This document shows, in pieces, positions 45,801 through 57,700 of a stretch of DNA of 64,000 nt. Position 1 is the stretch's first letter. Each line of letters starts with the position of its first letter. The position numbers and the translations under genes were made by a program. The notes below the pieces were generated by a model that was given only the letters and a program-made list of their open reading frames with translations, was not told where the DNA came from and did not search any database. This DNA comes from Opisthorchis felineus (lineage: Eukaryota > Platyhelminthes > Trematoda > Opisthorchiida > Opisthorchiidae), in NCBI GenBank assembly GCA_004794785.1, contig SJOL01006981.1:598710-662709 (forward strand), in the 5' to 3' direction.

Positions 45801-45986
45801 ATAGTTGAATCCAATGGAGATTTCGATCATTCTATAAAACTACCAGATACAAGATTAGCCGATCAACAAGACTTTGATGCTGACATTTCACGGAGCCCAA
45901 AATTGACGGCAGCCGGCGATCCACCGCATGATGAAGAACAACGCTCAAATGGCATGCCTATTAGTGGTGCAGAGGACCTTATCTGA
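42813..45986 (+). CDS. Acidic repeat protein with N-myristoylation motif (1057 aa)
   Basis: Not a family I recognise. One uninterrupted frame from ATGGGTGGAACTCTG. It begins MGGTLSRIF, sharing MGxTxS with the two upstream genes, and is followed at once by a strongly basic segment (KTKVKKPRRFGSLRRQR, residues 18-34). Acyl group plus basic patch is the arrangement of myristoyl-electrostatic membrane anchors such as MARCKS. RFGSLRR resembles RFGLFVRRR of the 1131-aa protein, and VVPEIK ... ALHEEE resembles its VMPEIK ... TLHEEE. From about residue 383 to 833 there are some ten degenerate repeats of 36-49 residues (core FQQPxEHExxDxLL ... EHxEE ... QExLDxQ). The rest is acidic and low in Cys, probably extended or disordered. 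No transmembrane segment. No canonical AATAAA is seen in the following 800 nt (CATAAA near 46083 is the nearest). A membrane-tethered structural or scaffold protein is a reasonable guess. Confidence 0.85.
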   Translation: MGGTLSRIFHRKQDDEAKTKVKKPRRFGSLRRQRTEDQETGTRVSRSSTMPSRTQHVRTEDRSTELIGERAEEAQRLEDRREIMRDAMDPDETVTPVAAQHLSAQMPHVKPSHFPEHKEVVPEIKAELPGGFAAVQLVSVTSNDKAIDDVPELRQMTEALHEEEDEPVILNVEDLRHLTNEHEEHIEDIEQKISREQKIEPIMETKKSGEGIPEPITEVSADSAGLAHSEQDLKHKQEEVFTQEDNEHVKEAVDYFHAEGTELEGKSQSAEFLHSETAYDQADEVPIRYETENVQGYAPTVVFETVENSFAEKEENHLKDAHRNEELLGSSKEEDDDYRLITRETPTRQDFEHVSENIFPHDQAESSEEHDKALREDQNEPSDIVEIQYLQEVKQFEKHEQEDEILQGDLVNDEELVEKFPAGLMEHVNIPQEISDVQNSGHPFERDDYDNLLLGDVAHTEDGTKELPTEDAKFENMSQVLDVQYFQQPLEHETRDRLLQEFTEHIEEPVEQLSAKDAEPEGISQEISDFPYFQQPPEQETKDHLLHDDNDHTEGSAEHLPARDADLKDMPQEALDAKHFQQSLEHEVRDRGLHDYGEHTEGSTEHVPTNDTEVEDMTQGALNAENFQHPPELETDHLLQEYTGQPAEEFPTGFARFSDVPQVDLDTQYSGQTNWQEGIDGVPQEVEDDEGALDNSRRTDVSQETLEIQHLEQPPEYDDGDHTQRQDTENVEEPPQGSFTQDIEEADKTQEILDIQYSEIPGQHIPGGDILHSDVERDIVEEDYIPQETLDIQHSEQVFEQESKDISKVESINEEILDEPTDYGNAFIKIVDSQQPEVEGEQQMGQSEGHFESDPMEDSVHQYLQEEHELEPEQALEHTEKPYFENAAYNEETDYVKREHVFEQDGDHLDAESVPPQVGECQSDQTEHMKLDPALSEMSQTGNDTHEDIKSTENTNELQPDQVESAETHRSGSSEPNGSINGLDVGHLHLKQNVPEIVESNGDFDHSIKLPDTRLADQQDFDADISRSPKLTAAGDPPHDEEQRSNGMPISGAEDLI
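43958..45310 (+). repeat. Degenerate coding repeats (~36-49 aa, about ten copies)
   Basis: Units start at Q-E/V-x-L-D-x-Q and continue through F-Q-Q-P-x-E and an E-H-x-E stretch. The three central copies (44254-44690) are most alike; outer copies are shorter and more diverged, the usual pattern of an ageing tandem array. Unlike the array in the 1131-aa gene, these are not homogenised at DNA level. Confidence 0.8.
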
Positions 45987-48900
45987 GGAAGTCGTTCCTC
46001 AAACCCTGTGCCACTCTGTTAATGTTCGTTAAAAGAAAACTACGTCATCCGTGCACCGTGGACTAGATACAAATGCATGTGCACATAAAGTGATTTTGCT
46101 TTCGGATGCTGTATCTATGCGCCAGTTCCTAAGATCGTAAACAGAAGAGGTGAGCCATTCTTTGGTTAAAAAGATTCTGTCATCATAACTGCTTCACTGA
46201 ATGTCACTTAAAATTCATTCCTTGCCTTTAGTGTGCATGTAACTTACGTTTTTGAGGTTGGTGCTTCTCAGTCCTGCGCGCTGTAACCTTGTCATTTGGT
46301 GTGAATGGCATTTGTCCCACTGAACCTCAGTCATGTCAGTTGATGCTAGTTGATTTTCCTTCGTATTTAAGCCACTCATGCCACCCTTTCTGCTTTCTGC
46401 GTCTAAACTTGCCTATCTAAACGAGTAGCCTCATGCCTTTCGTCTGCGATAAGTGCCACGGGATTATCATCCCGCAGACAGATTGATTAGCACTCGACAC
46501 GTGAGTCAAGATAACCTATCTGTCCAATGGTAGGTCTGTAGATCTGTCCATCTTCTCTTACGTTTCAAGTCTGTCGGTTTGGACTGATAATTTTTATGTT
46601 CAGATATTTTCCCACATTCAGTCACTTACTCATTTGCTTTCTCTCATGACATTTGTGCTTATTTTTTGGACAGTGTGAATTTGTGAAAGGAATAATATTC
46701 AACAAGTTATTTGTTTCTACTCTGTTTTATTTACGTGCTACACGAGAAATGCATGAACGAACTGGCAGGTCAAATCGCGAGATGATACGTACCTGATTTT
46801 ACAGAACTCTCTGGGAAATATCGTTAGGATTTTAACGGTAGGGGATCCGAAGTGTCGAACAACATTCTTAGCCCCATGGTTAGCTGGTATCCGCTTCTGT
46901 ATTTATTTGTCGGGCTACGACGATGGACCCCAGCGCACAACGGATAATGCCACATTCTGTTTGCGCTGGGCCACGTATGCAACCATTTGAAAAGCCAGTT
47001 TACCCCCAGCATAAACTCGAGTAAATAGGACTTGACAGTGAACACGAGGGAACAGTTTAAATCTTCCCTAAAACAACCACTGACCAATTTTGCTTAACTC
47101 CGTGTCCAAACAACTCTGTGTTATTGTCAAGAAACTGCTCTGGAAACTTGAACAGCCTCGGGTTAGTCTTGTTCCTACTGGAGTGTTGCGGACAAACTGC
47201 ATGAGTGCTGACCTGTTAGTCGAGCTTGGTATTTAGACTGACTAATGCCTACAATTATCGGCTTTTCTAGATATTTGGGGAACAAAAAAGATTATATCAC
47301 GTCAGTGTGCAAATAAAAACTATTTCCAGCCATTTCTTTTAGCACGTAAATTCATGAAGCGGCTTTCAGAAATCCTGCATGGGAATTGCAAATGCAAACA
47401 ACGCAAAGAAAAACGCCCTAGACCGTATTCGAAGCTTCCCAAGGAGAGTGACATTTCGCGTTTATTGATACACCTTGGCGGTCATCTTAACTTGCACGTC
47501 CACCGGTGAGGGAGCACCTCTGCCGTCCAGTCTGTGGAAAACCAACCTGGTAGGTAATAGGTTGTACACTCGACTTCTGTTCGAGTCGTCTATCTGTTGT
47601 GCTTACTGGTCATAGTTTGCTCTAAGGCACTGCAGCATATCTGGCAGCTGTGACACAAATACTGACTTGTAAATGCCTGAATCTCTGCCTAGTCAAGACT
47701 AGTTGAGACTATTTCGGATCAAAAATGCGTTCCGCCTGAATATGTTTTGGTTCTACCGAAACTTGGTAAAGAAATACGAACTTAAATCCTTTACGTTCAA
47801 CCATAAGTGTTCATATGTTATGCCACTTGTATGGGGATCTAAGAAGTGCGATAAGAAATGTGGAATAAGGGCCATGTGATGCTTTGGTGCCAGTACAGAA
47901 ATAAAACAATCGACCGAAGACATGACAAATATTATGGTGGTTTGCCGTTATAAGATGGTGGGAAAGCGGAAAACAATTGAAATCCAAAGTTCGCAGAGTA
48001 GTAAGACTGGTGCTTTGTAAAACTAAACACTCATTTGTAAAGCGAGTTGAGTGACTGAGCTGCAAGAAATGTGTTGCTTAATGACCGCGTCATATTTTAA
48101 CTGGGGCTACACTCAAGACAAGGAATTATCATTCTCACCACGACATAACTTATGAGGTTGATGGGGGGAGGTTCCTCACCCTTATGGCTAACGTGTACGT
48201 CTTGGCGTACTGCACTGTACAAAGCGAGTTGGGCCAAAACTCTTCTGTAAAGGTACAGGATTCAACCTTCAGTGACTGAGCTCCATTACTGCTCAGCAAA
48301 CATCCGTGTGGGGTTTTCACTGAACAGATGAAAGCGGTTATCGTCATTGCTAAAACCTGGTAGAAACTTCACCACCTCTCTTTCTCTTGGTTTTATTATT
48401 ATTTTTCGTCAAATCTGTAGTGATATGGTTTCGTTTTTTACTTGATTTTATGCTACGTTCTATTTTTTTTCAAAACAGATGGTAAACTTTATTGGATTCA
48501 GTAATTTTAGACTGATATTTGGGACATATGGCCCTTGCTTTCGATCGTCCTTCGTCTGCAAGAAGCAAAGGATCACGTGACTCGTTTATAAAAATATCGA
48601 TTGCCCGAACATTATTAGTCATGAGAAATAGATTGCTTTCGATAATTGAGCATACGACTACCAGCTGAACAGCAATGTGTTATAAACCAAGCACCGAAAA
48701 CAAAAAAAAGTTTCACAATACCGCAATCATATACGTACCGAAATGGCGATAAATATTGAATGGACATGAAAACCGGGTAGAAGAGGATCCGGAAAACATG
48801 GAATCGAATATGGCGTAAGAAATCGATATGGGAGACACGGATTCGACGGTGTTTAGTTAACGTTATAAACAGTAAGCAGGCGACAATGGGTAGAATAAAA

Positions 48901-51784
48901 AGCAAAGAAGATACTGGGATCCGGTTCCGAGTGTAACCTAGAGGTAACTTTTTCATAGTCCTGGTGATCTGCTAAGATAAATGTAGTTCGTGGAAGTGGC
49001 TTTTCCACTCAGATCAGACACGGTTACTGCCATCACCGAGTGTATTGAAGTAGACCTTGGCATCATCGCTCAGCCCTTCTTTCGAAGATAACGGAGACCA
49101 CTTTAAACTATTGTCAGTCCATGAAAATTGGTCCTAAATATCTTGGGCCAAAAATCTGTGGTCTGCATTCTATGAAACCCCAAACGATGTTTCAGGCTTT
49201 TCAGACATGACTGCCCTTCGTATCTCCCACATGCCGTGTGACAGAACTCTCGTCACTGTGTAATAAGGTTTCTGGCCATGCATACGAGACTGCCCAAGGT
49301 AACAGTCGACAGTTAGGCATGCCTCGGGTGGGTGTTAGTCGTCTGCTGCACCGAAGCATCATGCAGATGGCCACTAAGATATAAAAGCCTGAGATCTCAA
49401 AATTACAATTTCCAAGGCCTCAGAATCGAACGTAGAAACATTGTGAATCTGCGTCAGTCTACTTGAAGAGGATGACTAGAACGGAGGCAATTAAAATCAT
49501 GGCCGATAAGGGGCACCATAGTTCACGTCAAATCAAGACTGGATTGAATTTTGGTTCGGAACAAGGGTGTTCTTATTCTGTTGACATTTCTTAACTCATC
49601 TTACCTAGCTTTATTCCGTCAATCCTGAATCTTTTGCTCTAGTTTTTGGCGCTCTTCACATTATTTTGTATGCTTCAACTGTCCACCATCTTCGATATCC
49701 TGGTTTCACACACATTAGTAGGGTACCGCATTTGTTTGTACTTTCCTATACCCTAGTGGGAAACTCCATATACCGGCAGGCGTGAGCTAGATTTGTCACG
49801 GTATAACTTACTTCCCGCCATTGCCTGATGCGGATTCATGCTGCTGCCACGAAGTTCACCTGAGGAATTCACGGTAAAAGTCACTGCATCGACAAAACCC
49901 AGGATAACATGAACAAAACAGTTAGGTTTGCGTACCGTTAACGGAGACACAAGAATTTTCCGCTTCGTTTTTGGGTTATTTTCTCCCGGTTAACCAAAGT
50001 TGCACTGTTTGTGCGTTCTTCTCGTTGCTCCGCCCCAGACAATAGCCACAGACTTGACTAGATACGACTATATCTAACCAAATGTTGGAAAAATACAGTT
50101 AGTAGACAGTTTTCAGCTAAGTAACTGTGATAGGTTGCTCCTATCACGGATATCCATGTGCCTGAAAGTATTAAATTTCAACTCTTGCTAAGAATTTGCA
50201 TCGAAGAACTTTGATCAGTCCCGTCGGGATCACTGTCTTTCTGTGCTTAGAAATTTTTACCCGAAACACCAATAGGTCTATGTAACTAGGTTTTGTTTTA
50301 CAAAAATTACTGACTTTAAACTGAACAAATTCATCCATGGGCTCATCCACTTCACTATAATGACATATTAATATGGCGATAGGGGCTGTTGAACACCCCG
50401 TTGCATAAGTTAACTCGCTCGCACGCCCTACAGTGAGAAACCAGTGCCTGAGTATAACCGTAAGAATTGAAACTCTTCATGAACTGCTCAACACCAGAAG
50501 GGATCAGTAACAAGATTTGTCAAAAGATCCATTGAGGTTGAGTCTGTTGACAAGTCCCGAACTAGAAATTAGCTAAATGGTTGCCTTTCTGGATGGACCA
50601 CACTAAAAAGAGACCGATTTCGCTCGAACTGTTTAAGTTCCTCCCACCTGCCATTGCCTTTCATGAGAAATCCTCTCACCTAATACCTTAAGTTGAATCG
50701 GCTTCTCCGCGCCTTCTCACCAGGACGATCAATTACGTGTGCAGAAGGAATCGATCGTCGTGATAAAATTGGAGCATCCCAACATCAGCAATCACAAAGG
50801 TCTGGATCGTTTGGAACTGCGTCAAAACAAGAACTTATTGTCGAGATTGAATTGAAAACCTGTTCGGTGTAGGTTCGTTGATAATTCGTGATCGTAAACA
50901 CACCGTGACCGACCAGCATGTAATCAGGGCACATGAATCCCTCGGTCTCAGCGTGACCGAATTTACGGCAACCCAGTTTCACATGGAAGGCACGTGTCAA
51001 GGCAAAAGTACAAACTCACAGTCCATCAGTACTTGCACAATGAACGGGGGAATCAAAAGTCCCCCTTTCCTTCTTGAAGTGTTAAATTTTCACGCATCAT
51101 TCTCGGGTCGTCACTGTTTGAATCTGTAGGCGGTGTCCTCAGCACATCTTAATTCTGTGAGCTGCAAGCCGGTCTTTTACCAACGACTCACAGCATTCAG
51201 GCCACAAAACACCGGAAGATCCGACCGCATTCATGACCATACAGCCCACGTGATGTGTTATCATGTGAAGGCCAAACAAACAGAGCAACATACAAAAGTA
51301 GCACCCTCAAATTTCTGTTTGTCACTGTTCTATATAAACTGAACTTTGATGGTCAAGTTCCACATATCGAGGTTTGCAATTATTGAGGTGGTATTTGCGC
51401 GATGGACTGTCAGAAAAGTTGTACATCGGACAAACTAGAAATATAAATTCCTTTGCTGTTCAGCGGCTTTTCACCAAGGAAAATCAGTTGGAAGATTTTT
51501 AACTTGGGCTTTAGTCATCATAATTAAGGGCAGCAAATTGAGGGTAGTAAAGTTCACATGGACAAATGAGACGGTGTTGGTGGAACTACAAACATTAGTA
51601 ATCGAGATTTACTTAGGTAAGTAGTCCACTTCTCTGAGTAATTCCATTTACTAAAACTCTGTTCTGTGGGTGCCTTGCACTTGATTGCTACGCTTTCGCT
51701 GCGGACGTGTGTGGGTGTCATTAAGCAGACGGGCATGTATTATAAATGAGGTCTGCAGGTGCGAAAACTAACGTGGTTCCCGAG
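45987..51784. other. 3' flank of the 1057-aa gene and intergenic DNA
   Basis: Repeat D fragment at about 47202-47250. Open frames in this stretch are short and without motifs. No supported gene. Confidence 0.45.
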
Positions 51785-51862
51785 GTCGAGTTAGCCCAGT
51801 GGTTAAGGTGCAAGCTTACTAATCAAAAGGTCCCTGATTCGAATTCAACCCCGGCACCTTGA
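51785..51862 (+). mobile_element. tRNA-like SINE head
   Basis: A-box match TTAGCCCAGTGG (51791-51802) and B-box match GATTCGAATTC (51836-51846) are spaced as in a tRNA. The T stem and acceptor stem do not pair, so this is a tRNA-derived relic, not a tRNA gene. No hammerhead follows. Confidence 0.5.
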
Positions 51863-52439
51863 TTGCTTCTGCCTAAGTTTGGGCATCCTGGTAATATTTC
51901 GATCCCGGTGCTTCTTTCGAATAACGTGACAGCTAGGCACCGAAATGGTGTTACAGCTAAACAATTCATTCACGATTCTTTCGCTTTAACGAAAAACATC
52001 TATTGCGAAAAAGATGGAACACAACAAAACAAGCGTGCCTTTTGCTCTACATTCTACTAAGAGAAAGGACTTGTTGAAATCTGTCGGTGACGCCATCACT
52101 CTTTCCAAGCAACGTCAATCCGTGATCAGTATCACAATCGTTTTCACCGAATGCTCCTAGAATTATGTTATGGACGTTGTGGTTACTTATCCACCGTTGC
52201 TACTATAAATTCTCTAAACTATGTCATCTTATTCGACAAAAGAGAATTTTTGGCAAACACTGTGTTTCAGCCTCTTGAATAAACTATTTGACACCGAACC
52301 TACTATCTTTGTTCATCTTCATGTGTTCGCATATTCAGAACTGACAGATAAGATGCTAGTCCAAATGCAAATTATGGAAAATTGTTGAACACGTGATGAC
52401 ACAAAATAAGAGCATTTTACCTGGCAAGTGCCACCGACC
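51863..52439. other. Intergenic, nothing supported
   Basis: No credible gene or repeat recognised. Confidence 0.5.
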
Positions 52440-52665
52440 ATTCAGACATGATAATTCAGGTGCGTCCAGCGTGCGCTAGTGAAGTAGCGTTTACAGCCTC
52501 CCTTGACATGTCAGATGTGCGGAGTTCAAACCCCAGCACGGCCAAAGATGTGCACTACTGACGAGCTCTAATAAGAGCGAAATTCCTTCCCAGTGCTTGC
52601 TCCTCTTGGTGTAGACCCACCAGAATAATTGTGTCAGAACAGAAGGAGGAATGTTCAAACAGGAG
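52440..52665 (+). mobile_element. Group B tRNA-hammerhead element, right arm
   Basis: Begins with words matching the centre of the 19.5-20.05 kb element (CTGGCAAGTGCC), then a tRNA-like head (B box GAGTTCAAACCCC near 52522-52534), then the hammerhead at 52552-52596 and the tail ('gtagacccaccagaataattg'). The tail matches 'tggactcaccggaataattg' of the 19.9-20.0 kb arm. Confidence 0.7.
52552..52596 (+). ncRNA. Hammerhead ribozyme, core kept, cleavage side lost
   Basis: GCACTA, CTGACGA, a 5-bp stem II GCTCT/AGAGC with loop AATA, GAAA, then TTCCTTCC and CAGTGC. Stem I still pairs over 5 bp (GCACT/AGTGC). The stem III strand and GTC triplet have mutated (TCC at the cleavage position), so the core is readable but cleavage is unlikely. 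Confidence 0.7.
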
Positions 52666-54667
52666 AGATGTGAACGCGGATTCTGCAAATCCCGCAACCG
52701 CCCTCAACTAATCAAACTGAAATTTGCCATCAGCACTGCCAAACTCTCAGTCGGTTCACACGATATTCGCACAGGTCACACGAGTGACTCAAGCGGTCCG
52801 CATAGAATTCATCAAAAGAGCAGCCCGGAGATTTTGGTTTGGCCATGAATCTTGCACCATAAACAGGGTGCAAACATTCTAATAAAGGCGGATCACATGC
52901 TCCTCCGTTGATGTGAGCATTTGCCGCCTCCATATGTTTGCTCAAAAAAAGAGTTTAACTAAGCCAAACTGTGTGTTTAAAACAGAGGGTTCTGTGATTG
53001 TTCAGTAATCTGTGTGGTTCGTTGGTTGTAACGTGGAATCCGCAGGCTCGTGTAAGGATCTTCGATGACCTCTGGGATGGAGTAATCATAAGTAAAGTGA
53101 TTTTTTTCCGAAAAAGACTTGCACTATGGCTGGAGTTTCTGCTTAGGATAAGATGCTGTGTGTATGTGTGTGTGAATTATGTTATTTGACTAATACCAAC
53201 CGGGAATAGTTCCGTTTGCCTAAAAATATTGTGTTGTACAGAAAGTCAAAGATATCTTTTTGAATGTCCTTCATGTGAGAGTTTAACTGGGAGTTAGCTG
53301 GCTTTCCTGAGTGATAAAATTATCAAACCGGAAGCGAAAGAAAAATTCAATGAAATGCTAGCCAGTTGTGGTTTTTCATCTCCATTGCACACTTACGAAG
53401 GCAGGAGTGTAGGTTGTTGTGTCCAAAACAGGTGGTCGATTGAGAAAAGCAGTAAACCTGATACTCTCCAGAAAAAAGCAACAATACAAATACTTGACAA
53501 GGAATATTTTGAAACAGGTTAGCTTCTTTAATCCAACATTTAAGCTACTGACTTTCAACTTTGTTATATCTGATTGACTAAGGTAAAGTCCCGGTCGCCT
53601 AAACGTCGGATCAAAACTTTCCAGTGTTATTTGCTAAGTGATCGTATACGAACTCAGTTTACTGGGACACAAAAGACAAAAACAAGCACAAATCGCCAGC
53701 CTGTTTGGGAAAATCTAACAAGAACGACTCCAAACGGTCAGAAGTTTTGTAGAAATTTCTACAGAAGTGTTTATAACGAATGCTTCAGCCAGCGCAAGAA
53801 GTTTCAAAGGTATGATCGAGAAAAGTGATGAATATGGTTGCTCCAGGCTCGTCTGATCAGCATCGAACGCAAACTGTTTGACTGATAGGTGTCCGGTGAT
53901 TTAACCGTTTCTTGGTCGCGCAAATTTCCGGATTGTACAAATCTCTTAGGCTCAGTTATCTACCAGAAAGCTCCTACAAACCCAACCCATCAAATTGCGC
54001 AACTCTCATGTCACACAGAGAAAATCTCATCATTTCGTACACGAAGTTGGAGTACAAGGAGCACATTTGCAAGCGCACAACTGGAAAAAATATGGGAAAG
54101 GCGAATATCGAATTGCGTCACAGTATCCGAACAGCTACCGCGATTACAAATGTGTGTCCGCTCTGTCAGTTTTCGCATGGCGTAAATGTCTGCAGCTTTA
54201 TTTGCTGAATAACTATGCTTACAAATATCGAATCGGTTCAGAACTTGTTGCATGCAACAAGGCAACCGACTTTGATACATTTGACACAGTTCAGAGTTTC
54301 CACCTGAGGAGACAACCGAAAATAGTTTTCGTGGTGGCTATTCTAGTCTGACAGCGATCCTCCTAAAGAAGGTTCAACAGAAAAGGGAAGGACATTTATC
54401 TGGGAAATATTCTTGATACATTTTGAGGAATACTATTTTGTTGCATTTGAATCTGATAGCCTGAGATTTCCAGAGAGTATTCTTATTAGGACACTTGCAG
54501 AATCTTGCCAGTTTGAGAGCTATTCTCCAGGCTGTTTGACAGTCAGCATACGGTCGACTTTTTCTGACCGACTTCAATTACCCTAAGCATTGGGTGGAAA
54601 TTCTGCGCAATGATGAGTGGAAACATCTGCTTACCAAGTGTTGCAAACTGCCACTTTCCTAGTGAAT
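52666..54667. other. Intergenic, nothing supported
   Basis: At 53889-54351 several plus frames and one minus frame are open at once, which argues against coding. A short TG-rich tract lies near 53158-53173. Confidence 0.4.
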
Positions 54668-54769
54668 ATGCTGCGGGATCAACAGGTGCACATGCAGGCT
54701 TTCCGTCTTTGTTTTGTATTCGTGAGATAAGCATTGATGAGGCGGGTTGTGAAGTGGAAGCCCTCTTAG
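54668..54769 (+). CDS. Possible exon end with strong donor site
   Basis: A plus-strand frame ending at CTTAG|GTAAGTAT (54765-54777) encodes a peptide including CIREISIDEAGCEVEALL. The donor is close to consensus; the start of the exon is uncertain (TAG ending at 54662 or CAG ending at 54696). No family recognised. Weak call resting on one splice site. Confidence 0.2.
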
Positions 54770-57700
54770 GTAAGTATTTCCGGCCTGAGGACACCTTGCT
54801 TTTGATGTCTGCAGTAAGTTAACGCCTACTGCTTGGTAATGATCGGATCCACCGTGCAGATTATTGGTGCCGCTGCCAATGATCAGCCTGTTGTGCCTTG
54901 GTCTATAGCTGGTTGAAAACGGCTGCACAATTTTTACTCACTTCTTTCCCTGAAAGTTCAAGAAGGCATCTTTGCGGAAATTCTTCCTGGATTGGATCCC
55001 TGTAGATACGGAATCGATCCCGAATATTCAACGATAAATTTCCAATGCGGTTCAAAATTAACATGTGTTTTCCAGCCCATGAAAATCAACTGCGTACACA
55101 ACCCTACATCGTAATCGAAATAAGGATATTTGTATGGTTCACTATTCTGGGATCTTGGTATGCATGTTTCCAGTGAAGAGTGCAGTTCACTGCTCACACC
55201 ACTCCATCATCAGTTGGTAGTATCGCTTGCTTGATGTTCACTGGTAACTAAATCATTGTAGTGATATGCTGCTAGCCGACTTACACAACGATTTCCTTTT
55301 CTGTACTGCATATATGTATTTTAGCATATGCAGAGCATTACAAATAGGACTAGTCAGTTTGAGCCAGTCTTATGAGCCTTGCATTCAGGTAGCTTTCAAA
55401 CTAATCAGGATACAGGACTGCCTTTTAAGAGTGTCCTAGAAGAGAGAGTGCTTCGGGGGAAATGGCTGCTAGTTTGTATTGGTAGAAAAATGGTGGACAC
55501 ATATGTCAAATCTGATCAAGAGGAATGAGGTCTGATTACTTGGAGATTTAGACGACGGACGTGTTACTGGTAGTAGTAATGGACCCAATGGTCGTCGTAC
55601 GCACACACCCATATCGGTGAATCCGTGTGTTGTAATACATAAGTCCTTTGGGCGGGGGATACGGCTTCACGCAGATTTACCTGCTAATCAACATCAAGCA
55701 CCTTTCCATGTGTCAAAATTTACTCTACCGTTCGACCACGCCCCAGGCATGCATAAGCGAAAGGTGAGGTTTTCTGATAAAAGGAGTTTCAGGAATAATT
55801 GTGTCAGGTGTTTGAAAAAGGGAACAGATAACTAGAGGAGTTTAAAGTCGACTGAGAAACCGTAGTTTCGAAAGGGTTTGTTAAACAATCGATGGTTTAT
55901 AAAACCGCCAAGAGAAGTGAAGAAGGGGCATAAAAAGAAACTACGCAACTATATGTTTGAAATATTGTGACTCCAAAATAGTGTCTTGAATAAGAGGGCG
56001 ATTTTGGTCGGTGCCTTGCGTGCAGTGCTCTTTGAAAAAAAAACTGTACTGAGTACTGATAGAAAGAGATGGAAGAACTAGTGCTGCTGACCTCTCCTCT
56101 AGTGTGCATTTATTCACAGTTTCGTATGAGTGTCCAGACATCAGAAAAATTCATGCATAAAATCATAGAAAATTATTTAGGTTTTATTACCCATGATCGG
56201 TATTTGAGAACACGAAGAAGACAACCACCAGCAACACCGAAACGAAAGGATGCACACCAAGCAAGAGCATCATTGTGATGGGGACTAATATTCCCGGGCT
56301 GAGTGTTGGTCACTCCAGTTTCTGGGAGCTCGATACAGATTTCAGTGGTCTCTCCACAGAGGTGATTTTAACGGAAGAGGACAACTTTAACAGCAGCTGC
56401 CACAAATTCAACCATTTCTGATTACTTTTGTAACTATCCTCAGAATAAAAATCCAGTAGTGCTTCATTGAGGATGTACTGATTTTCGCAAGGCGTCTAAG
56501 GTGAGAAGCATAACGGGAAATGTACTTACCTAACTAGAACATCTGTGAACACTAACACTACCCTCTGAGCTATTAGTACCTGGCCTCACAAAATCAGGGG
56601 TAGCTTTTGTCCTGCAAAAATAGTATCCATGATTCAGTCAGAACTGGCGAGTTCAAAAACCATCTATAGCAGACATGTAGACATATAAGTATTCCGTCAA
56701 GGGAAAACTCTCTAAAAAGAGGCAATTTATATGAGAAGGTTTTTTTCTTGAAATCTTGCCTCAGGAGGCAGACTTTAAGAGGAGGCACTTTTCGGCTCTT
56801 GAAGTAGCTGTTTTATCCTCAGAGGAATATCATGCTGAGGAATCCCCTATGCTGTTGAACTACATTCCATGATCGATTGTGACGTTAAACATCCGATAAC
56901 ACTGACGGTGCTGCAATTGTCGTCTTAACATCGGCGAAGTCTTCTTGACTGAAGTTGACCAGGATCGACAGCCAATTTAACGGTATATAGTTTTGTGGCT
57001 TTGTATAGCCTTGCATAGAGTGCCATATTCTTGAACACATCTTCCACACAGACTGCAATTGATGAGGCCGAGAAAAATAATGAAACGGTGCAGTCAATAT
57101 TTAGTATATTTCGAACAATTGTTGAATGGCCATACATAGGTACCTTCCATCTATTTTGGTTCCTTTAGATAGCAAAAACAATCTGACAGAGTCTAATGGG
57201 AAGTTGACCGACGCATTATTAAATGTCAGTCACGGATCTACATTTACTTCACCTCAAAGGAGAAAAAATTTTGCTTGCTTAAAACAGCTGTTTGAAACAG
57301 CTTAGTGCAGCCGAAATATCATCTCTTGTGATCCCAAAAATGTCAAGCAAAAGCTTTCGTATCAATAAGATGTCGATATCATGGGTAGGATAGTGGTCTA
57401 CCAATACAACAGCCGTGTACGACCACACGGTTGTTTTAGAAAGGGGGTCGGTAATCAGATAGTGGTTAGATGGAGGGTGTACTATACTCAGGGACAGAAC
57501 TCATGTGATAGATCTTAAGTTGTTACCCTTGCCTACGAATAAATGCACCCATCAACAGGATAGTTTGGTGTCCTCTTAAGGGATTTACTAGTAGGAATTG
57601 CTCATGTTGTAGGGTGTCCAAATTACGATAGGTTTCTGTCCGTGTGCACGATATCGATTACCTGGTCTCATAGATCAAACTCGTTGTTTGTTTGGCCTTG

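Noticed and set aside
51785..51862. tRNA gene
   Set aside because: A and B boxes match, but no cloverleaf can be drawn.
53889..54351. Overlapping ~100-codon frames as a gene
   Set aside because: Three plus frames and one minus frame are open over the same bases, and none shows a family motif.
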